A DNA stretch of 64,000 bases from Lucifuga dentata (GCA_014773175.1 VXCM01002020.1:68750-132749); one strand, 5' to 3'; positions 11,001 through 22,089 are shown, numbered from the stretch's first letter. Notes: a model not told the origin generated them from the letters alone. Program-made: numbers and translations.

Positions 11001-13843
11001 GATCATTCCTCTATCAGCTTTTAGAAAGGCTCGTTTTCATCCATTTTATCCACATTTCCGGATTGGTGTGTTATTTGCTTTCGTGATTTTGTCAAGAATT
11101 TGTCGTACACAATTTAATTATTTTATTGTTTAATGCACACAATTATGTCCAAAAGCGATATCAAATTAAAACTAAATTACTTAATATAGTACCGGAACGC
11201 TAGCTTCTGAAATAATCTCTCCCGGAACGCACAGAGCCGTCAGAAATAAGTACCGGAACTCAAGCACTGGCAGTGGGGGGAAAAAGAAAACGTTAGCATA
11301 GCCTCAGGAAGTGAAAAAGCGTTGATTTTTTTATTTAATTTTATTTTATTTATTTTTATTTATTTATTTTTGTTTTTGAAGGTTAAACAGTCCACTTTAA
11401 TCGCAGAAATTAACGCGTTAATTTTCCCAGCCTAGAATTAATTTCTTTTAGCCGATCAGGGATGAGCCTTTTGTACAAATCAATACGTGAAAATGACGGG
11501 AAAATACGGGCTGATTGTTTTTTTTTTTTTTTTTTTTTTTTAATAACGTCTGTCTTTTTGGTGTCCTCCTGTCTCGCAGACGCTCCGGTACGGGACTTCC
11601 TGCTGCGTTCTCACGGTGAGGTGGGTAACAGCAGTCAGGACACGTGGCTGCAGCAGACCTGCACCTTATTCATCCAGAACGGAGTCCAGATCTTAACCCG
11701 GTTCACGCAGCAGGCGGCAACCTGGGCCAACGCCAGTCTGATCCAGGCCAACCGCACCCACAGCCAGCTGGAGCGCCGGGGACAAACCCACGGCAGCGGT
11801 GAGGGATCTGGCTTATTTCTGCTGGATTCAGGAATGAAAAGGGTCAGATCTGCGTGATTTTTGTGAAGACGTGATTTTTGAGTTGTGGTTTGATTCTCAC
11901 GTTGATGAGACGTTGTGATGCACTTCTCTGTTTATTTCATTATTATTATTATTATTATTATATCTGATTCAATAAGTAATAATACAGTTGTGCTTCTGAT
12001 TTTAGGAAGGCCACCAGACAAGCCTTCATCTTTTTTTAGTCTCTCCTGCACATTATGTTTTTATGCTTTTTTTTTTTTTTTAACTAGTAATAATTTTATA
12101 ACTGTCTTGTCTTTTATGTTATTTAACTGTCTTTTTTAAATATCTGTGCAAACAAACAAAAAACATGACTGTTTAGAGATATTTTAATGATGATTCTGAA
12201 GGATGTCCAGGCCACCAATGTGATGTGTTTTTTTTTTTGTTTTTTTTTAATNTTTTTTTTTTTTTTTTGTTTTTTTGGTAATGTTTCATGTTTTTCATCT
12301 TTTTATGTTGCACATAGCAATTTTAGCACCTTTTTATTTCTTTTGTTTAATAAACGCTTTATTGAAAAAACAGTAATATAACTATAAATTAAGAACATAT
12401 AGAACGATACAATACAGAACAAAATGTGATAAGAACAATAATAATATAAGACTAAAAAAAGAGAAATATAGAATTCTATGTAAAAAATATTGTATGTTTT
12501 GCAAATATCAACAGTTTTGTCAGCTTTTTTATGGGTAGAGTGTGAAGTGAACAATATCTATACACAATCACACACTCTTTGGCTGTATTAGTTTTTCAGA
12601 TTTGTTTTTTTTAAATCCTGATTTAATCCGAAATTGCTGTTTTTATTTTACGATCATTTTTTTCTGTTCATTTGGAAAAAAAAAAAGACTTCTAGTGACT
12701 GAAAACTGGCCCAAGTTTGTAAAATGTCTCAGTTGCGGAACACATTTCTCTGATAGTGTTGCTATAGCAACCATCAGACATTTTTAAAAAAAAATTCTGA
12801 ATAATTATTAAAATTTCAAAAAATTCTGAGTAATTATTAAAATTTCAAAGTCATTTTCCTTCCTGTCATGTCTATGTTTCTATGCAGAGCTCGGTCATGG
12901 TATTGCGTAGCCTCATGTCCTGTATATAAACTCTGACCCTCGTTGTTCTCAGATGAGTCGTGGCCGCTGCAGGCAGGAAGCAGCAGCAGGGAGCTCTCAG
13001 GCTGGGGGGGGCGAGGCCCAGGCGGAGGCTGTGTGGGGGGGCCAGTGGCAGCAGATGGTGCTGGTGAACACGGTGAGCTTCGGGGGAATCTGGCAGAAAC
13101 CGTTTGTGTTCACCAACACGCAGAATCTGCCGTTCTTCCTGCACGACGGCAAAACCGTCAAGGTGCCCATGATGCACCAGAACACAGAGGCCCACTTAGG
13201 TAAGAGACACCTGTCTGTCTGTCTGTCCGTCCTTCTGTCCGTCCATCCATCCATCCATCCATCCATCCATCCATCCATCCATCATCCATCTCCTCTTTTG
13301 ATATCATTTTCAGCCGTTACTGTAACGGTTGATTGTTACTTAGCAAAGCGTTTTTAATTGAAGTTTGACTCAAATGTCACAAAACAGAGAAATATTGAAT
13401 TAGTTAGAATTATTTTATCATGTAAACGTTTGAAGGAATCTTTTTAGCATGACAGCAAAGCTTCCTAACCTTAAGATGCCACAACACAAATCAGTGTTTT
13501 ATTGTAGCTTTACACAAAAAAATCTTAACTTTTTCATGCAATTTGCTGAAAATCCTTTAAAAAAAGAAAGAGAAATCACTGATGAAATGATCTGTAATGA
13601 TGAGCTCCAGCTGTATCAGATATGCAGCAGCTGATTAATCATATGCTGGAGTAATAATAACCTTCATTTGTGTGACACCTTTATATAAGTAATTTTAATA
13701 AGAGTGCAGAAGTCTATAGAAAGGACATATAGAGTGTTGGCTAACTCAACAATACACATATGCAGAGATATACTGTATATGCAGACATACACACACACAC
13801 ACACACACATACATACACACATATACATACATTCATACATACA

Positions 13844-13883
<40 letters not shown>

Positions 13884-16800
13884 AGTATATATACACACAC
13901 ACACATTCACACAGACATAAATAAAAGTAAAACATACAACACACACAATTAATAGTAGGTGAGAGAACCACAATAGAAGCAAATATATGAAATATAATAT
14001 ATAGATATACATAAACTGCATAACGCTATTACTCCAAATTAAAAGCCAGATTAAAAAGATTAAAAAAAGGTCTTTAACTTCTTTTAAAAACACTGATGGA
14101 GGCTGAGTTCTAACGACCATCAGGCTGTTCCAGAGTTTAGGGGCATGAAACCAAAATGCGGCCTCAGCAGTATTCTTATAAAACACGTGGAACATGGAAA
14201 AGCAGCAGAAGACCGTAGCGCTGCAGCAGGAGTATAAAACGATTGGTCATGTGTGATATCAAACGGAGCCAGGTGATTTAAGGCTTTAGAAACCAGTCAA
14301 AGTATTGTTCCACGCTGAAAGGATTATTAACGCATGTAAACGATGTGACGTTTCCTCGGCAGGTCAGTTCCGCACGGCGTCTGACCAGCACTACACGGTT
14401 TTGGAGCTACCGTACACGGGACGCTCGCTGAGCCTGCAGGTCGTCCTGCCCGGCGACAGGAAGCACCCGCTGTCCTCACTGGAGTCTCAGCTCAACGCTC
14501 GCCAGCTGGCGGCGTGGGACACGGGGCTACGCCCAACCAAGATGGACGTCTTCCTACCCAGGTTAACATCCTTCACCCTCAAACAGCAACTGTGACTTTA
14601 AGACCCAGATTATGAGCAACTTTGTCTCCAAATTTAAAGGAGCATACCGGTGATTTGCACGTTTGAGCCCAATAAATACAGTCTGCATCTGCCAACCGTT
14701 TACCAAACCACACTGCTGGAGCTTTACATTTTAGATTTGTTTTTGGTTTTAGTTCATTAAAATCAACTTGTAGAAACTTGAAACATGCTTGGAATAAGTA
14801 ATCCATCACAGAAAACAAAACCTGTATTAAAAAAAATTTTTTGTTGAAGTAATGTAATTGTACTGTTTCAATACGATTCAGCGCGGAGCTACGCAGAAAA
14901 AAATGTGTGTCTCCGCTAGGAAATATAGTCCCAGGAAAAAATGGATTTCCTCAAAAAATAAAAAAAAAAAAATGTAAAGGACCGTGCCTTCTGTAATCAT
15001 GCGTGTTAGCAGCTGAAATGTGAGTTTTAGTATCATCTGAACATTTGATTTTGAAAATTAGAGCATTTGGAAAAATAACAGGAAACCTGAGATGCGGGTT
15101 TGTGTTTTGGAAATTGGTTGTCAGGTCGTTATCGGGCTCAAAAACGCAAAACCAAGAAATTCTTATCATGAAACAAATATTTTTCTCAAAGGTCCTGGAA
15201 GGCGACGTGTTGGGTTTTGGGGTCAGAAACTCTCCAAAACTAAGATCAGACCCACCAGACCGATGGAGAAAAATATTAGTTTCATGAGATGAGTTTTTTT
15301 TTTTCCTTTTAATTATTTAACCTTAAATAAAGGTTATATTTTTATAAATATTTTAAATGAAAGGTTAAGAAGATAAACAAAGACTTTTTTTTCACAGCCC
15401 ATTTTGCTTTTATTTACCAAGGTTGCCCATATTAGTGATATCACTGTACACAAGATATCAGAGCAAATGCACAATGAACCATCACAGCATTTGCTGATCA
15501 GAATCATCTTTCACAGCATATGAACTTTGATTCAGCTAAAAATCACCATCAAACCAGCATCTCCATTTTTATCTAGTTATGAAGTTTCCTCTCATTTTTC
15601 ACTATCCTGATGGCGTGTAAATGTGTGTTCCAGCAGATGTTTAGCTTTAGAGTTTAGAACGGATGAAAGTTGTGCAGAAACTCTGATTTTATTTCAATTT
15701 TATTTTATTTTATTGTATTTACAGGTTCAAAATACAGAACAAGTTCAACCTGAGGTCTGTTTTACCCTCCATGGGCATCAGCGACGCCTTTAACCCCACA
15801 GCAGCTGACTTCACCGGCATCTCAGGTACATGATGCACAGAGGAAGTACTGATCTACAGCTCATTAAAGGACCACACCTGTGATTTTGCATATTTAAAGG
15901 CCCATACTATCCATTTTGCATGTTTGAGCCTAATATATTCAATTGTCATACATGTAATGTTACTGATAATCACTTCCCAAAGCATACTACTGGAACGGTG
16001 AATTAAAAATGTTTTTCCTACCTTCCAGACCTCCATTGGTTTCAGTTCATTCTGCTATTAAAATCAACTTGTTGATACTGTAAACGTTCTTGGGATAGGT
16101 AATCCATCATCACCAACAAGACGTGTATTCAGGTTTTTTTAGAAGTTATGTAATTTTAGTGTTTAAGCTCAATAAAAAGCGTGGAGTGAATGTATGCCTC
16201 CACCGGGGAATATAGTCCCAAAAGAAGACCTGCGTTTATGGAAAAATTTAAAGGACCGTGACTTCATAAGGCTGTGTAACTATTAGCAGGAGAAACATGG
16301 ATTTTTAAGGTGGGTGTATCACTTGAATATTTGATTTTGAAAGATTAAGAGATTTAGCAAAATATCAGGAAAGCTGAAATACGGTTTTATCCTTTGGGAA
16401 ATGATTGTCAGTAACGTAACATGTATGAAAATTGAATATATTAGGCTCAAACATGTAAAAGGGTGGTATGGTCCTTTAAGACCAATAAATACTACTGGCA
16501 TACATGTTATGTTACTGACAACCATTTTCCAACTCATCCATCCATCTTCTATACCCCTTATCCTGTTCAGGGTCTTAGGGGGGCTGGAGCCTGTCCTAGC
16601 AGTCATTGGGTGAGAGGCAGGGTTCACCTGGACAGGTCGCCAGCCGATCACAGGGCTGATACACACAGACAGACAAACTCATTCACACCTAAGGTCAAGT
16701 TAGAGTTTCAAATTCACCAAAGCTGCATGTTTTTCAAAACCAAATGTCCAACTGATACGCCCACTTTAAAATTAGTTTTTAATTTCTCTGGTAAAAGCCG

Positions 16801-17856
16801 TCTTCTCTTGGGACTATATTCCCTGGCGGAGACATACATCGTCTTCCTTGGAACGGTTAAATACAGTTACTTTGACAAAAATTTAATAGACGTTTTATTT
16901 GCTATGATCGATCATCTCAAGTCTCTACAAATTGATATTTTTAATAGCATACTGGAATGAACAAGTGGAAGTGGAGGGTAGGATAAATAATTCTAATATT
17001 TACCGCTCCGATTAATGTAATGTGTATGCAGGTTGTACGTATTGGGCTCCAACATGTTAAATCACAGGTATGGTCCTTTAACGCGCACCTCAGACTGACA
17101 GCAGCTTGTTTTTCGGTGCAGCGGAGGGTCTGTACGTGTCGGACGCGTTCCATGAAGTCAGAATAGAAGTCACGGAGAACGGGACGAAGGCGGCCGCCGC
17201 TACAGGTGAGGAGCGTGTGCGCCGTGACGACGGAACGAGATGTTTACCTGGGTCACATGACAGGAAGTAGATACACATTTTGACAGGATTGAAACTCTGT
17301 GAAAACAATTCTGAGCTCATGGTCAGAATTCCAAGAAAAGTCAGAAATCTGAGATAAAGTTGATGGTTTGACTTTGATTTTCAGACTTTTTTAAATGTAA
17401 ATTCAGTTTTTCATATTAACGCCCTGTTTCTCAGAATTCTGATCTGGCCATCTTGTCTAATTCTAAAAATGTAATTACTAAACTATCACTTTTTCATAGA
17501 ATTTTGAGATGTTTGTTTGTTTGTGTAGCTTCTACCCTTTATACCTGTGCAGCCATTTTCTTTTATCACACTACATAATAATCACTTTGCTCCAGGAATA
17601 ATAAAAACCTAATTGTCTTAACTTTGCAGCCATGGTGCATCTGAAACGATCCCGTGCGCCTGTTTTCAAGGCGGATCGGCCGTTCTTGTTTCTCCTGCGG
17701 CACGTGAACACAGGTTTTTATTTATTTATGACAGTTTCATACTTGATTCTGTAACCAGAGCTGGAAGCTTTGTGTTGCTTATCGTCTGTGTTCTCCATTT
17801 CAGGATCCATTTTGTTCATGGGACGAGTCATGAACCCAGCTGAACAGACTGCCTAG
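7744..17856 (+). CDS. serpine3: serpine3: secreted clade E serpin, whole gene in 8 coding exons
   Basis: Coding segments are 7744-8008, 11580-11798, 12953-13199, 14363-14561, 15725-15825, 17122-17205, 17630-17713 and 17804-17856, about 416 residues, the usual serpin size. Residues 1-21 form a signal peptide ([17 protein letters not shown]...). The serpin landmarks appear in order: the shutter NLIVSPLSV, the VNTVSF strand, a reactive-loop hinge with GTKAAAAT, the [10 protein letters not shown] signature and the C-terminal [12 protein letters not shown]. The segments WANASL, MDVFLPRF.IQN and FKADRPF match my recollection of SERPINE3 better than other clade E serpins, and the ints6-wdfy2 neighbourhood agrees. 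Family knowledge: serpins trap serine proteases by loop insertion; the target of SERPINE3 is not established. All phases agree except coding exon 3, which carries one extra base. It could be another clade E serpin, but synteny argues against that. Confidence 0.93.
8290..8860. mobile_element. Candidate hAT-like element with TAGGGATGGCAGTTTC ends
   Basis: TAGGGATGGCAGTTTC at the left and GAAATTGCCATCCTTA at the right are near-perfect inverses. The expected 8-bp target duplication is not obvious, so the superfamily is a guess. Confidence 0.45.
8906..9200. mobile_element. MITE with GCCCAATTTATACTT / AAGTATAAATTGGCC ends
   Basis: The inverted termini are about 15 nt and the element is flanked by direct TTAAT repeats. 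Size and flanks suit a PIF/Harbinger-type MITE (TTA/TAA target), but this is inference. Confidence 0.6.
10786..11269. mobile_element. Non-autonomous hAT element with 8-bp target duplication
   Basis: The left end is CAGTGCTTAATTT and the right end is AAATTCAAGCACTG-like (actually ACTCAAGCACTG). Both start with CAGTGCTT when read inward. The flanks are GAAGTGGG (10778-10785) and GCAGTGGG (11270-11277), matching 7 of 8. CAGTG ends and 8-bp duplications are hAT features. No transposase frame. Confidence 0.8.
11580..11798 (+). CDS. serpine3: serpine3 coding exon 2
   Basis: The acceptor is CTCGCAG and the donor is GGCAGCG|GTGAGG. The exon is 219 nt, phase 1 in and phase 1 out. It encodes [11 protein letters not shown] and [10 protein letters not shown], then ATWANASL, corresponding to the helix C-F region of SERPINE3. 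A 20-base T run lies just upstream in the intron. Confidence 0.9.
11799..12952 (+). other. serpine3 coding intron 2
   Basis: AT-rich with poly(T) tracts and a single N at 12252 inside a T run. No exon or full transposon seen. Confidence 0.6.
12953..13199 (+). CDS. serpine3: serpine3 coding exon 3, with an apparent 1-nt frameshift
   Basis: The acceptor is GTTGTTCTCAG (ends 12952) and the donor is CACTTAG|GTAAGA. The exon is 247 nt where its phases need a multiple of three. The 5' part reads [12 protein letters not shown] from the splice phase. The 3' part reads [12 protein letters not shown] and [12 protein letters not shown] in the next frame. The frames meet in two G runs, 13004-13011 (8 G) and 13035-13041 (7 G); one G too many in either explains it. 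An alternative AG at 12979-12980 would also restore frame but lacks a pyrimidine tract. Confidence 0.85.
13207..13290. repeat. (CTGT)n/(CATC)n tract just after a serpine3 donor
   Basis: CTGT/CCGT units pass into about nine CATC units, starting 7 nt after the donor of coding exon 3. Confidence 0.9.
13665..14310 (-). repeat. LINE-tail-type interspersed repeat, split by (CA)n(TA)n
   Basis: GACACCTTTATATAAGTAA at the left and, after the microsatellite (about 13790-13880), GGCTGTTCCAGAGTTTAGG and AGGCTTTAGAAACCAGTCAA. The same order of motifs is in 55560-56100. It is a common fish repeat; I recall it as LINE derived but cannot fix the family. Confidence 0.55.
14363..14561 (+). CDS. serpine3: serpine3 coding exon 4
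   Basis: The acceptor is CCTCGGCAG and the donor is CTACCCAG|GTTAAC. The exon is 199 nt, phase 1 to phase 2. It encodes [20 protein letters not shown], the central sheet of the serpin fold, and ends with KMDVFLPR. Confidence 0.93.
14634..15155. mobile_element. B-family element, degraded right end
   Basis: The left end is TTAAAGGAGCATACCGGTGA. The interior has GGAAATATAGTCCCAGGA and GATTTTGAAAATTAGAGC. The right end is decayed (TCGGGCTCAAAAACGCAAAA). Confidence 0.75.
15155..15290. mobile_element. Tc1-like transposase relic (small fragment)
   Basis: ATGAAACAAATATTTTTCTC is shared with the left part of the 40428-41875 relic. GGTCCTGGAAGGCGACGTG and GGGGTCAGAAACTCTCCAAA match the Tc1-type motif region GCCTGGAAGAAGACGTG...GTCAGAAAGTCTCC seen there. 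Confidence 0.6.
15725..15825 (+). CDS. serpine3: serpine3 coding exon 5
   Basis: The acceptor is GTATTTACAG and the donor is ATCTCAG|GTACAT. The exon is 101 nt. It encodes [20 protein letters not shown] followed by [13 protein letters not shown], the conserved serpin helix H-I segment. Confidence 0.93.
15894..16479 (-). mobile_element. A-family element inside B
   Basis: The ends are TTAAAGGCCCATACTATCC and GGGTGGTATGGTCCTTTAA. About 85-90 nt at each end are near-perfect inverses of one another. Confidence 0.9.
16535..16700. repeat. Common fish repeat tail inserted in a B element
   Basis: CCATCCATCTTCTATACCCC, TTATCCTGTTCAGGGTC, GGCTGGAGCCTGTCC and GACAGGTCGCCAGCCGATCA are segments of a repeat I recall as very abundant in percomorph fish, probably LINE/SINE derived. 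Confidence 0.6.
17122..17205 (+). CDS. serpine3: serpine3 coding exon 6 (reactive-loop hinge)
   Basis: The acceptor is CGGTGCAG and the donor is GCTACAG|GTGAGG. The exon is 84 nt, phase 1 to phase 1. It encodes [20 protein letters not shown] followed by KAAAAT. The small-residue hinge (G, T, then AAAAT) is the pattern of inhibitory serpins. Confidence 0.92.
17630..17713 (+). CDS. serpine3: serpine3 coding exon 7 (reactive centre and serpin signature)
   Basis: The acceptor is CTTTGCAG and the donor is AACACAG|GTTTTT. The exon encodes [20 protein letters not shown] and then FLLRHVNT. Counting from the hinge glycine, the arginine of KR|S falls where PAI-1 has its P1 arginine. Confidence 0.92.
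17804..17856 (+). CDS. serpine3: serpine3 coding exon 8 (C terminus, stop)
   Basis: The acceptor is CCATTTCAG. The exon encodes [17 protein letters not shown], the standard serpin C-terminal strand, then TAG at 17854-17856. Confidence 0.94.
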
Positions 17857-17875
17857 ATACCAAGACTCTCAAACG

Positions 17876-17912
<37 letters not shown>

Positions 17913-17940
17913 CTCCTCCCCTCCTGANGACTCTCAAACG

Positions 17941-17977
<37 letters not shown>

Positions 17978-18120
17978 CTCCTCCCCTCCTGACCCCATTT
18001 ACACCTGCTGGTATTTTATTTATTTGTGGACCAACAGGAAGGTCCACGGTTACTTCATGAAGAGGGACAATCTTTTTGTACATATCTGTAAATAAAATTT
18101 TAATACACGTTTTTACAGAC
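17857..18120 (+). other. serpine3: serpine3 3' UTR with a (CA)n tract and an assembly duplication
   Basis: The 3' UTR runs from the stop to a GT-rich stretch (GAGGTGTTGTGG) just after 18120. A block with a (CA)n tract, about 60 bases long, occurs twice on either side of the single N at 17928. This is probably one real copy duplicated by the assembler. Confidence 0.75.
18091..18096 (+). terminator. Polyadenylation signal of serpine3
   Basis: A canonical AATAAA lies 235 nt after the stop and about 30 nt before a GT-rich downstream element at 18121-18135. Confidence 0.75.
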
Positions 18121-18145
18121 GAGGTGTTGTGGTCATTTCTTCCAT

Positions 18146-18355
18146 GTTTAGAGGATCATACTAGCGATTCTGCATGTGTAAGTCAAATAAATACTGCACG
18201 CAAACACGTTACATTGCTGACGACCATTTTCTAAAACAATAATCCATGATTTTTGTGTTTTAGTTTTCCTGTTACTTTTTTCAAATCCTCTAATCTCTCA
18301 AAATCGAATGTTCAGGTGATACACACACCTTAAAATTCAAAATTCAATGTTAGAT
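18146..18355. mobile_element. B-family element, left half only
   Basis: GAGGATCATACTAGCGATTC, AAATAAATACTGCACGC, then AGTTTTCCTGTTACTTTTTT and AAATCGAATGTTCAGGTGAT match the left half of B copies. Confidence 0.65.
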
Positions 18356-20251
18356 GTGCTAGCTAGGTTTACTTGAGTTAGCTAAGCTAACCGGCTCTCT
18401 TCTTCTCCTCATGAATTTCTGGCAGGCTGTTTAGCTGTTAGCATAATGCTGTACTCTGATGACGTAGGCCATAAGGCCAGCTAGAAGGCCCTGATGTGTA
18501 AAAGAACACGCCCAACATGGCAAACTCGAAATCTGATTGGTTAAAGAATATGACAATCAACAACATCATCCCATTTGCTTGAATAGCAGAGGAGATTCAC
18601 TGGAGATTCTGAAGGCCTCAGGCTAGATTTTTTTACCCGGAGACAGCACAGGTGGAAAATCTGATTGGATAAAAGCTCTAATTTATATGAGCTGCACTGG
18701 AAGCAGCGAAACTGAGGGAGAGAGTACCATAGCAATGAAATGATGTTAATAACAAAACTGATGGTAACGAACTTTGTAAAATACATATAGCATTAATTAA
18801 AATATATATTAAATTATAAAACCATAATTTGATGATATTGACAATCTCTAGGCCAGCAGAGAAGGCCTTGCTGGCCCTGACTGCACACCACTGATATATA
18901 TATATNAATCTCTAGGCCAGCAGAGAAGGCCTTGCTGGCCCTGACTGCACACCACTGATATATATATATATATCTAAATGAAAAAAAGAGACAATATGCA
19001 GTTTATGTCTGTCCAAAGCTGAATGCTGGATGTCATTTTTGAAAATTAGTGCACTCTTATAAGGTTATAATGGCCTATAAAGTAAACTAAATTGCTTCCA
19101 ACAGCTGTTTCAAAAACCGTAAAGTTCAGAACAAGTGCGCAAGTGATTTCTAGGCTAGGCTGGCTTAACCGCAGTTTCTCATAAGTAGGGAGCAAAATGT
19201 GACCAAACCTGACCAAACGTGATTAAATAAAATAACTTATTGGTAAAATGTGGCCACTAATGAACTAAAAACATATGCACATAGCAATAATTCATAAAAC
19301 ATGACCAAGATATGCAATTTTTAGATGTCAGTTTGTTTGGAAAAAAAAAGAAAAAGACAATCTGACTAGAATGGAGGATCTGACGTGCACCTAAAACGTT
19401 CTGATTGTTGCCAAGCAAATATGACAAAGAACAAAGCTCGTCCGTTCTCAATTTAACGAACAATGTTTATTTACATGGCCCTTCACAGTGTAAAATAGAA
19501 AATTTATTCATGGAAATACTTACAAAACGGCCATTTCCACGGAACATTCTCTTTAAATAGTACTCTAGGGTTATGTACATCTTTACAGTGTATTCAAAAT
19601 ACTCTTTTGGTAACGACCTCTTCACAAACAAAGACATGTATGGCAGATTTTTTTGGTCCCTGTCCGAGGAGGGAGGGAACAGAAGAGCCCACGGAATCCC
19701 AAAACTCAGATCCTGCTCCAGACCTTATTCTCGTTATTTGCGTATTTTGAGAAAGCCAAACACGTTTAGATTTGTTCTTTAAGATAGTTCTTTTTTTTAT
19801 TACAGTAAGTAAGTGTTCTCAAATGTGCACAAGGAGCAGGAGCTGGTTTGAGATTCGCGGTTAGAAAAGGAGTCTCGGGTTCGGTATTTGGCAGGAACCG
19901 GTGTGGGACGAGCCGGGATCCGGGAAACCTCAGCTCATTGGGACTCTAGAGGACCGTTTCAGCTGTTTCATGATTAAATGTGGGATAAAAGTGTTGTGGG
20001 GTAAAAACAGCTCCGATGTTATTGCGTTGGGGTCTGTTCCTGAGCTTCTGTCCCTGCATGTCAACATTTAGAACCAACGATTACACATTCAAAAAAAACC
20101 ACTTCTGCTCAACTTTGGATCGATCTGTCTGAAAACTGCTTCTCAGAAACTTTCACCGTCACCACACAGCCATCAATAATGGAACTATGTTTTCATTCAA
20201 TCATTGGTAACGACGAAGGAATCCTAAATTTATGAGCTAAGCTGTGTCCGC
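18356..20251. other. Intergenic region between serpine3 and ints6
   Basis: Between two convergent genes. It contains a fish repeat end (GGCCAGCAGAGAAGGCCTTG, duplicated across the N at 18906) and AT-rich DNA. TTTATT near 19467 could be a distal ints6 poly(A) signal on the minus strand. No gene seen. Confidence 0.5.
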
Positions 20252-21306
20252 TTAAAAGAACATGCTGGTGATTTTGCATGTTTAAAGGACCATACCACCC
20301 TTTTTGCATGTTTGAGCCTATTAAAATCAACTTGTTGATACTTGTTGATACTTGAAACGTTCTTGGGATAGGTAATCCATCATCACCAACAAGACGTGTA
20401 TTCAGGTTTTTTTAGAAGTTATGTAATTTTAGTGTTTAAGCTCAATAAAAAGCGTGGAGTGAATGTATGCCTCCACCGGGGAATATAGTCCCAAAAGAAG
20501 ACCTGCGTTTATGGAAAAATTTAAAGGACCGTGACTTCATAAGGCTGTGTAACTATTAGCAGGAGAAACATGGATTTTTAAGGTGGGTGTATCACTTGAA
20601 TATTTGATTTTGAAAGATTAATAAATTTTGCAAAATATCAGGAAAGCTGAAATATGGTTTTATCCTTTGGGAAATGATTGTCAGTAATGTAACGTATGAA
20701 AACTGAATATATTAGGCTCAAACATGCACAATGGGTGGTATGGTCCTTTAAGACCAATAAATACAAACCACATACATGTCACTGACAAACAATTTGCTGT
20801 GTTTTCCTGTTATTTTTGCCAAATCCTCTATAATTGTTTAAAATCAAATGTTCGGTTGATACACATGACTTAAAATTCAAGGTTTCGCCTGCTAACACTT
20901 TTGCACAATTGCAGAATGCACGGCTGTTTTAATTTCTCAGTCTTCTCCTGGGACTATATTTCCTGGTGGAGACACAGATTGTCTTCCATGTTGGATCGAT
21001 TAAATAAAGTTACCAAAAAAAACCAAAAAAAAAAAAAAAANAAAAAAAAAAAAAAACCATAGTATACATCTTGTTTGCTGTGCTAGATTGCTGATCTCAA
21101 GCACATTTCAAGTCTCTACAAGTTGATTTTAATGGCGTACTGGAATGAACTGAAACCAATGGTAGTCTGGAAAATAAGAAAACAAAAATCTGAAATTTTA
21201 CTGCTAAAGTAATATATTTTGGGAAATGGTTGTCGGCAACGTAACATGTGTGCTGGTTGTATTTATATTGGGCTCAAACATGCTAAATCACCGGTATGTC
21301 CTTTAA
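20252..21306. mobile_element. B-family element carrying a nested A element (second case)
   Basis: The left end is TTAAAAGAACATGCTGGTGA and the right end is CACCGGTATGTCCTTTAA. An A copy sits at 20282-20751 at the same position of B as in 15864-17081. A poly(A)/N join lies at 21041. Confidence 0.85.
20282..20751 (-). mobile_element. A-family element inside B, with internal deletion
   Basis: The ends are TTAAAGGACCATACCACCC and GGGTGGTATGGTCCTTTAA. The inner part of one TIR is deleted, so GAGCCTA runs straight into TTAAAATCAACTTG. Confidence 0.88.
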
Positions 21307-22089
21307 GCAGGCAGCAGAGGGAGTGTTTTTCTAATACTGGAGTGAGACAGAAACCAAATTTCTAAGACAAATGAAACAAGAAAAAAAAACACTGAAAAGT
21401 GCATCAAGTCTCTCACCCTCACACAAAACGAGTGAAACAATGAAAAGAGGAAAAGAAACGAGGGAAGAAAAACGGCTGAACGTCTCTTCACAGCGTTGCC
21501 GGATCCTGTTTGACCACGAGTTTGCTGAAACGCAAACGCAACCTGAATGCTTCCTGTCAGTCCATCACGCCAACGCCACGTTCAGAAACAAGCAGACTCA
21601 GCTGAACACTCAGTCCTGCTGTTGCCATTTAAAGGACAGTTCTACAGTTTTTCACCAGCTGTATGAAAATCCTGATCACACACCTTCACTGACATGGATT
21701 CTGTGGGAGCTTCTCGTTGCATTTCAATAGGCTAGTGGGGAAAATGTTTTTCCTTCAGCCAGGAAAAACTCCTACCTAATTGTTAAAAAAAAAAGTAAAA
21801 CTATTTCTCAAAAGTAGCAAGCTCAGAAAGTCAGACGCGTCTCACAAACGAGACTTCCTGTCAGGCTTTCATGATTATCAGCCACAACAGAGACAGGAAG
21901 TTGTGCAAAGTAAAGGCAGAAATTGCCTTTTTGTGAGTACTTTAAGTAAAAAAACATGTCTGACTGCAGTGCGAGCTGCTTGTTTGTGAAAACGCAACTT
22001 ATTCTGTTTGTCTAAACTTCTCAAGATTGAAGCAATTGTTAATGTTGTTCTGTTGACAATTAAAACAGTGGAATGACTGAAATATGACT
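21307..22089. other. Probable ints6 3' UTR or flank
   Basis: No coding exon. Open frames here lack any recognisable protein. It may be part of the ints6 3' UTR. Confidence 0.35.

Larger units (their letters stand above)
8009..11579 (+). other. serpine3 coding intron 1
   Basis: It holds two MITE-like elements (8290-8860, 8906-9200), a 22-bp palindrome, a TTGACTTG-rich patch (about 9985-10090) and a hAT-like element (10786-11269). There are no further exons. Confidence 0.7.
15864..17081. mobile_element. B-family element carrying a nested A element, fills a serpine3 intron
   Basis: The outer ends are TTAAAGGACCACACCTGTGA and CAGGTATGGTCCTTTAA. It is interrupted at its TTTAA by an A copy (15894-16479) and again by a short SINE/LINE-tail repeat (about 16535-16700). 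It leaves only 38 and 40 nt of other sequence in the intron. Confidence 0.88.

Noticed and set aside
12953..13357. An ATG at 12953 as the start of a separate gene
   Set aside because: The ATG is created by the first bases of serpine3 coding exon 3; the frame continues into intron sequence after 13199.
13664..14195. Tyrosine/valine-rich frames
   Set aside because: They are translations of (CA)n and (TA)n microsatellites and a LINE-tail repeat.
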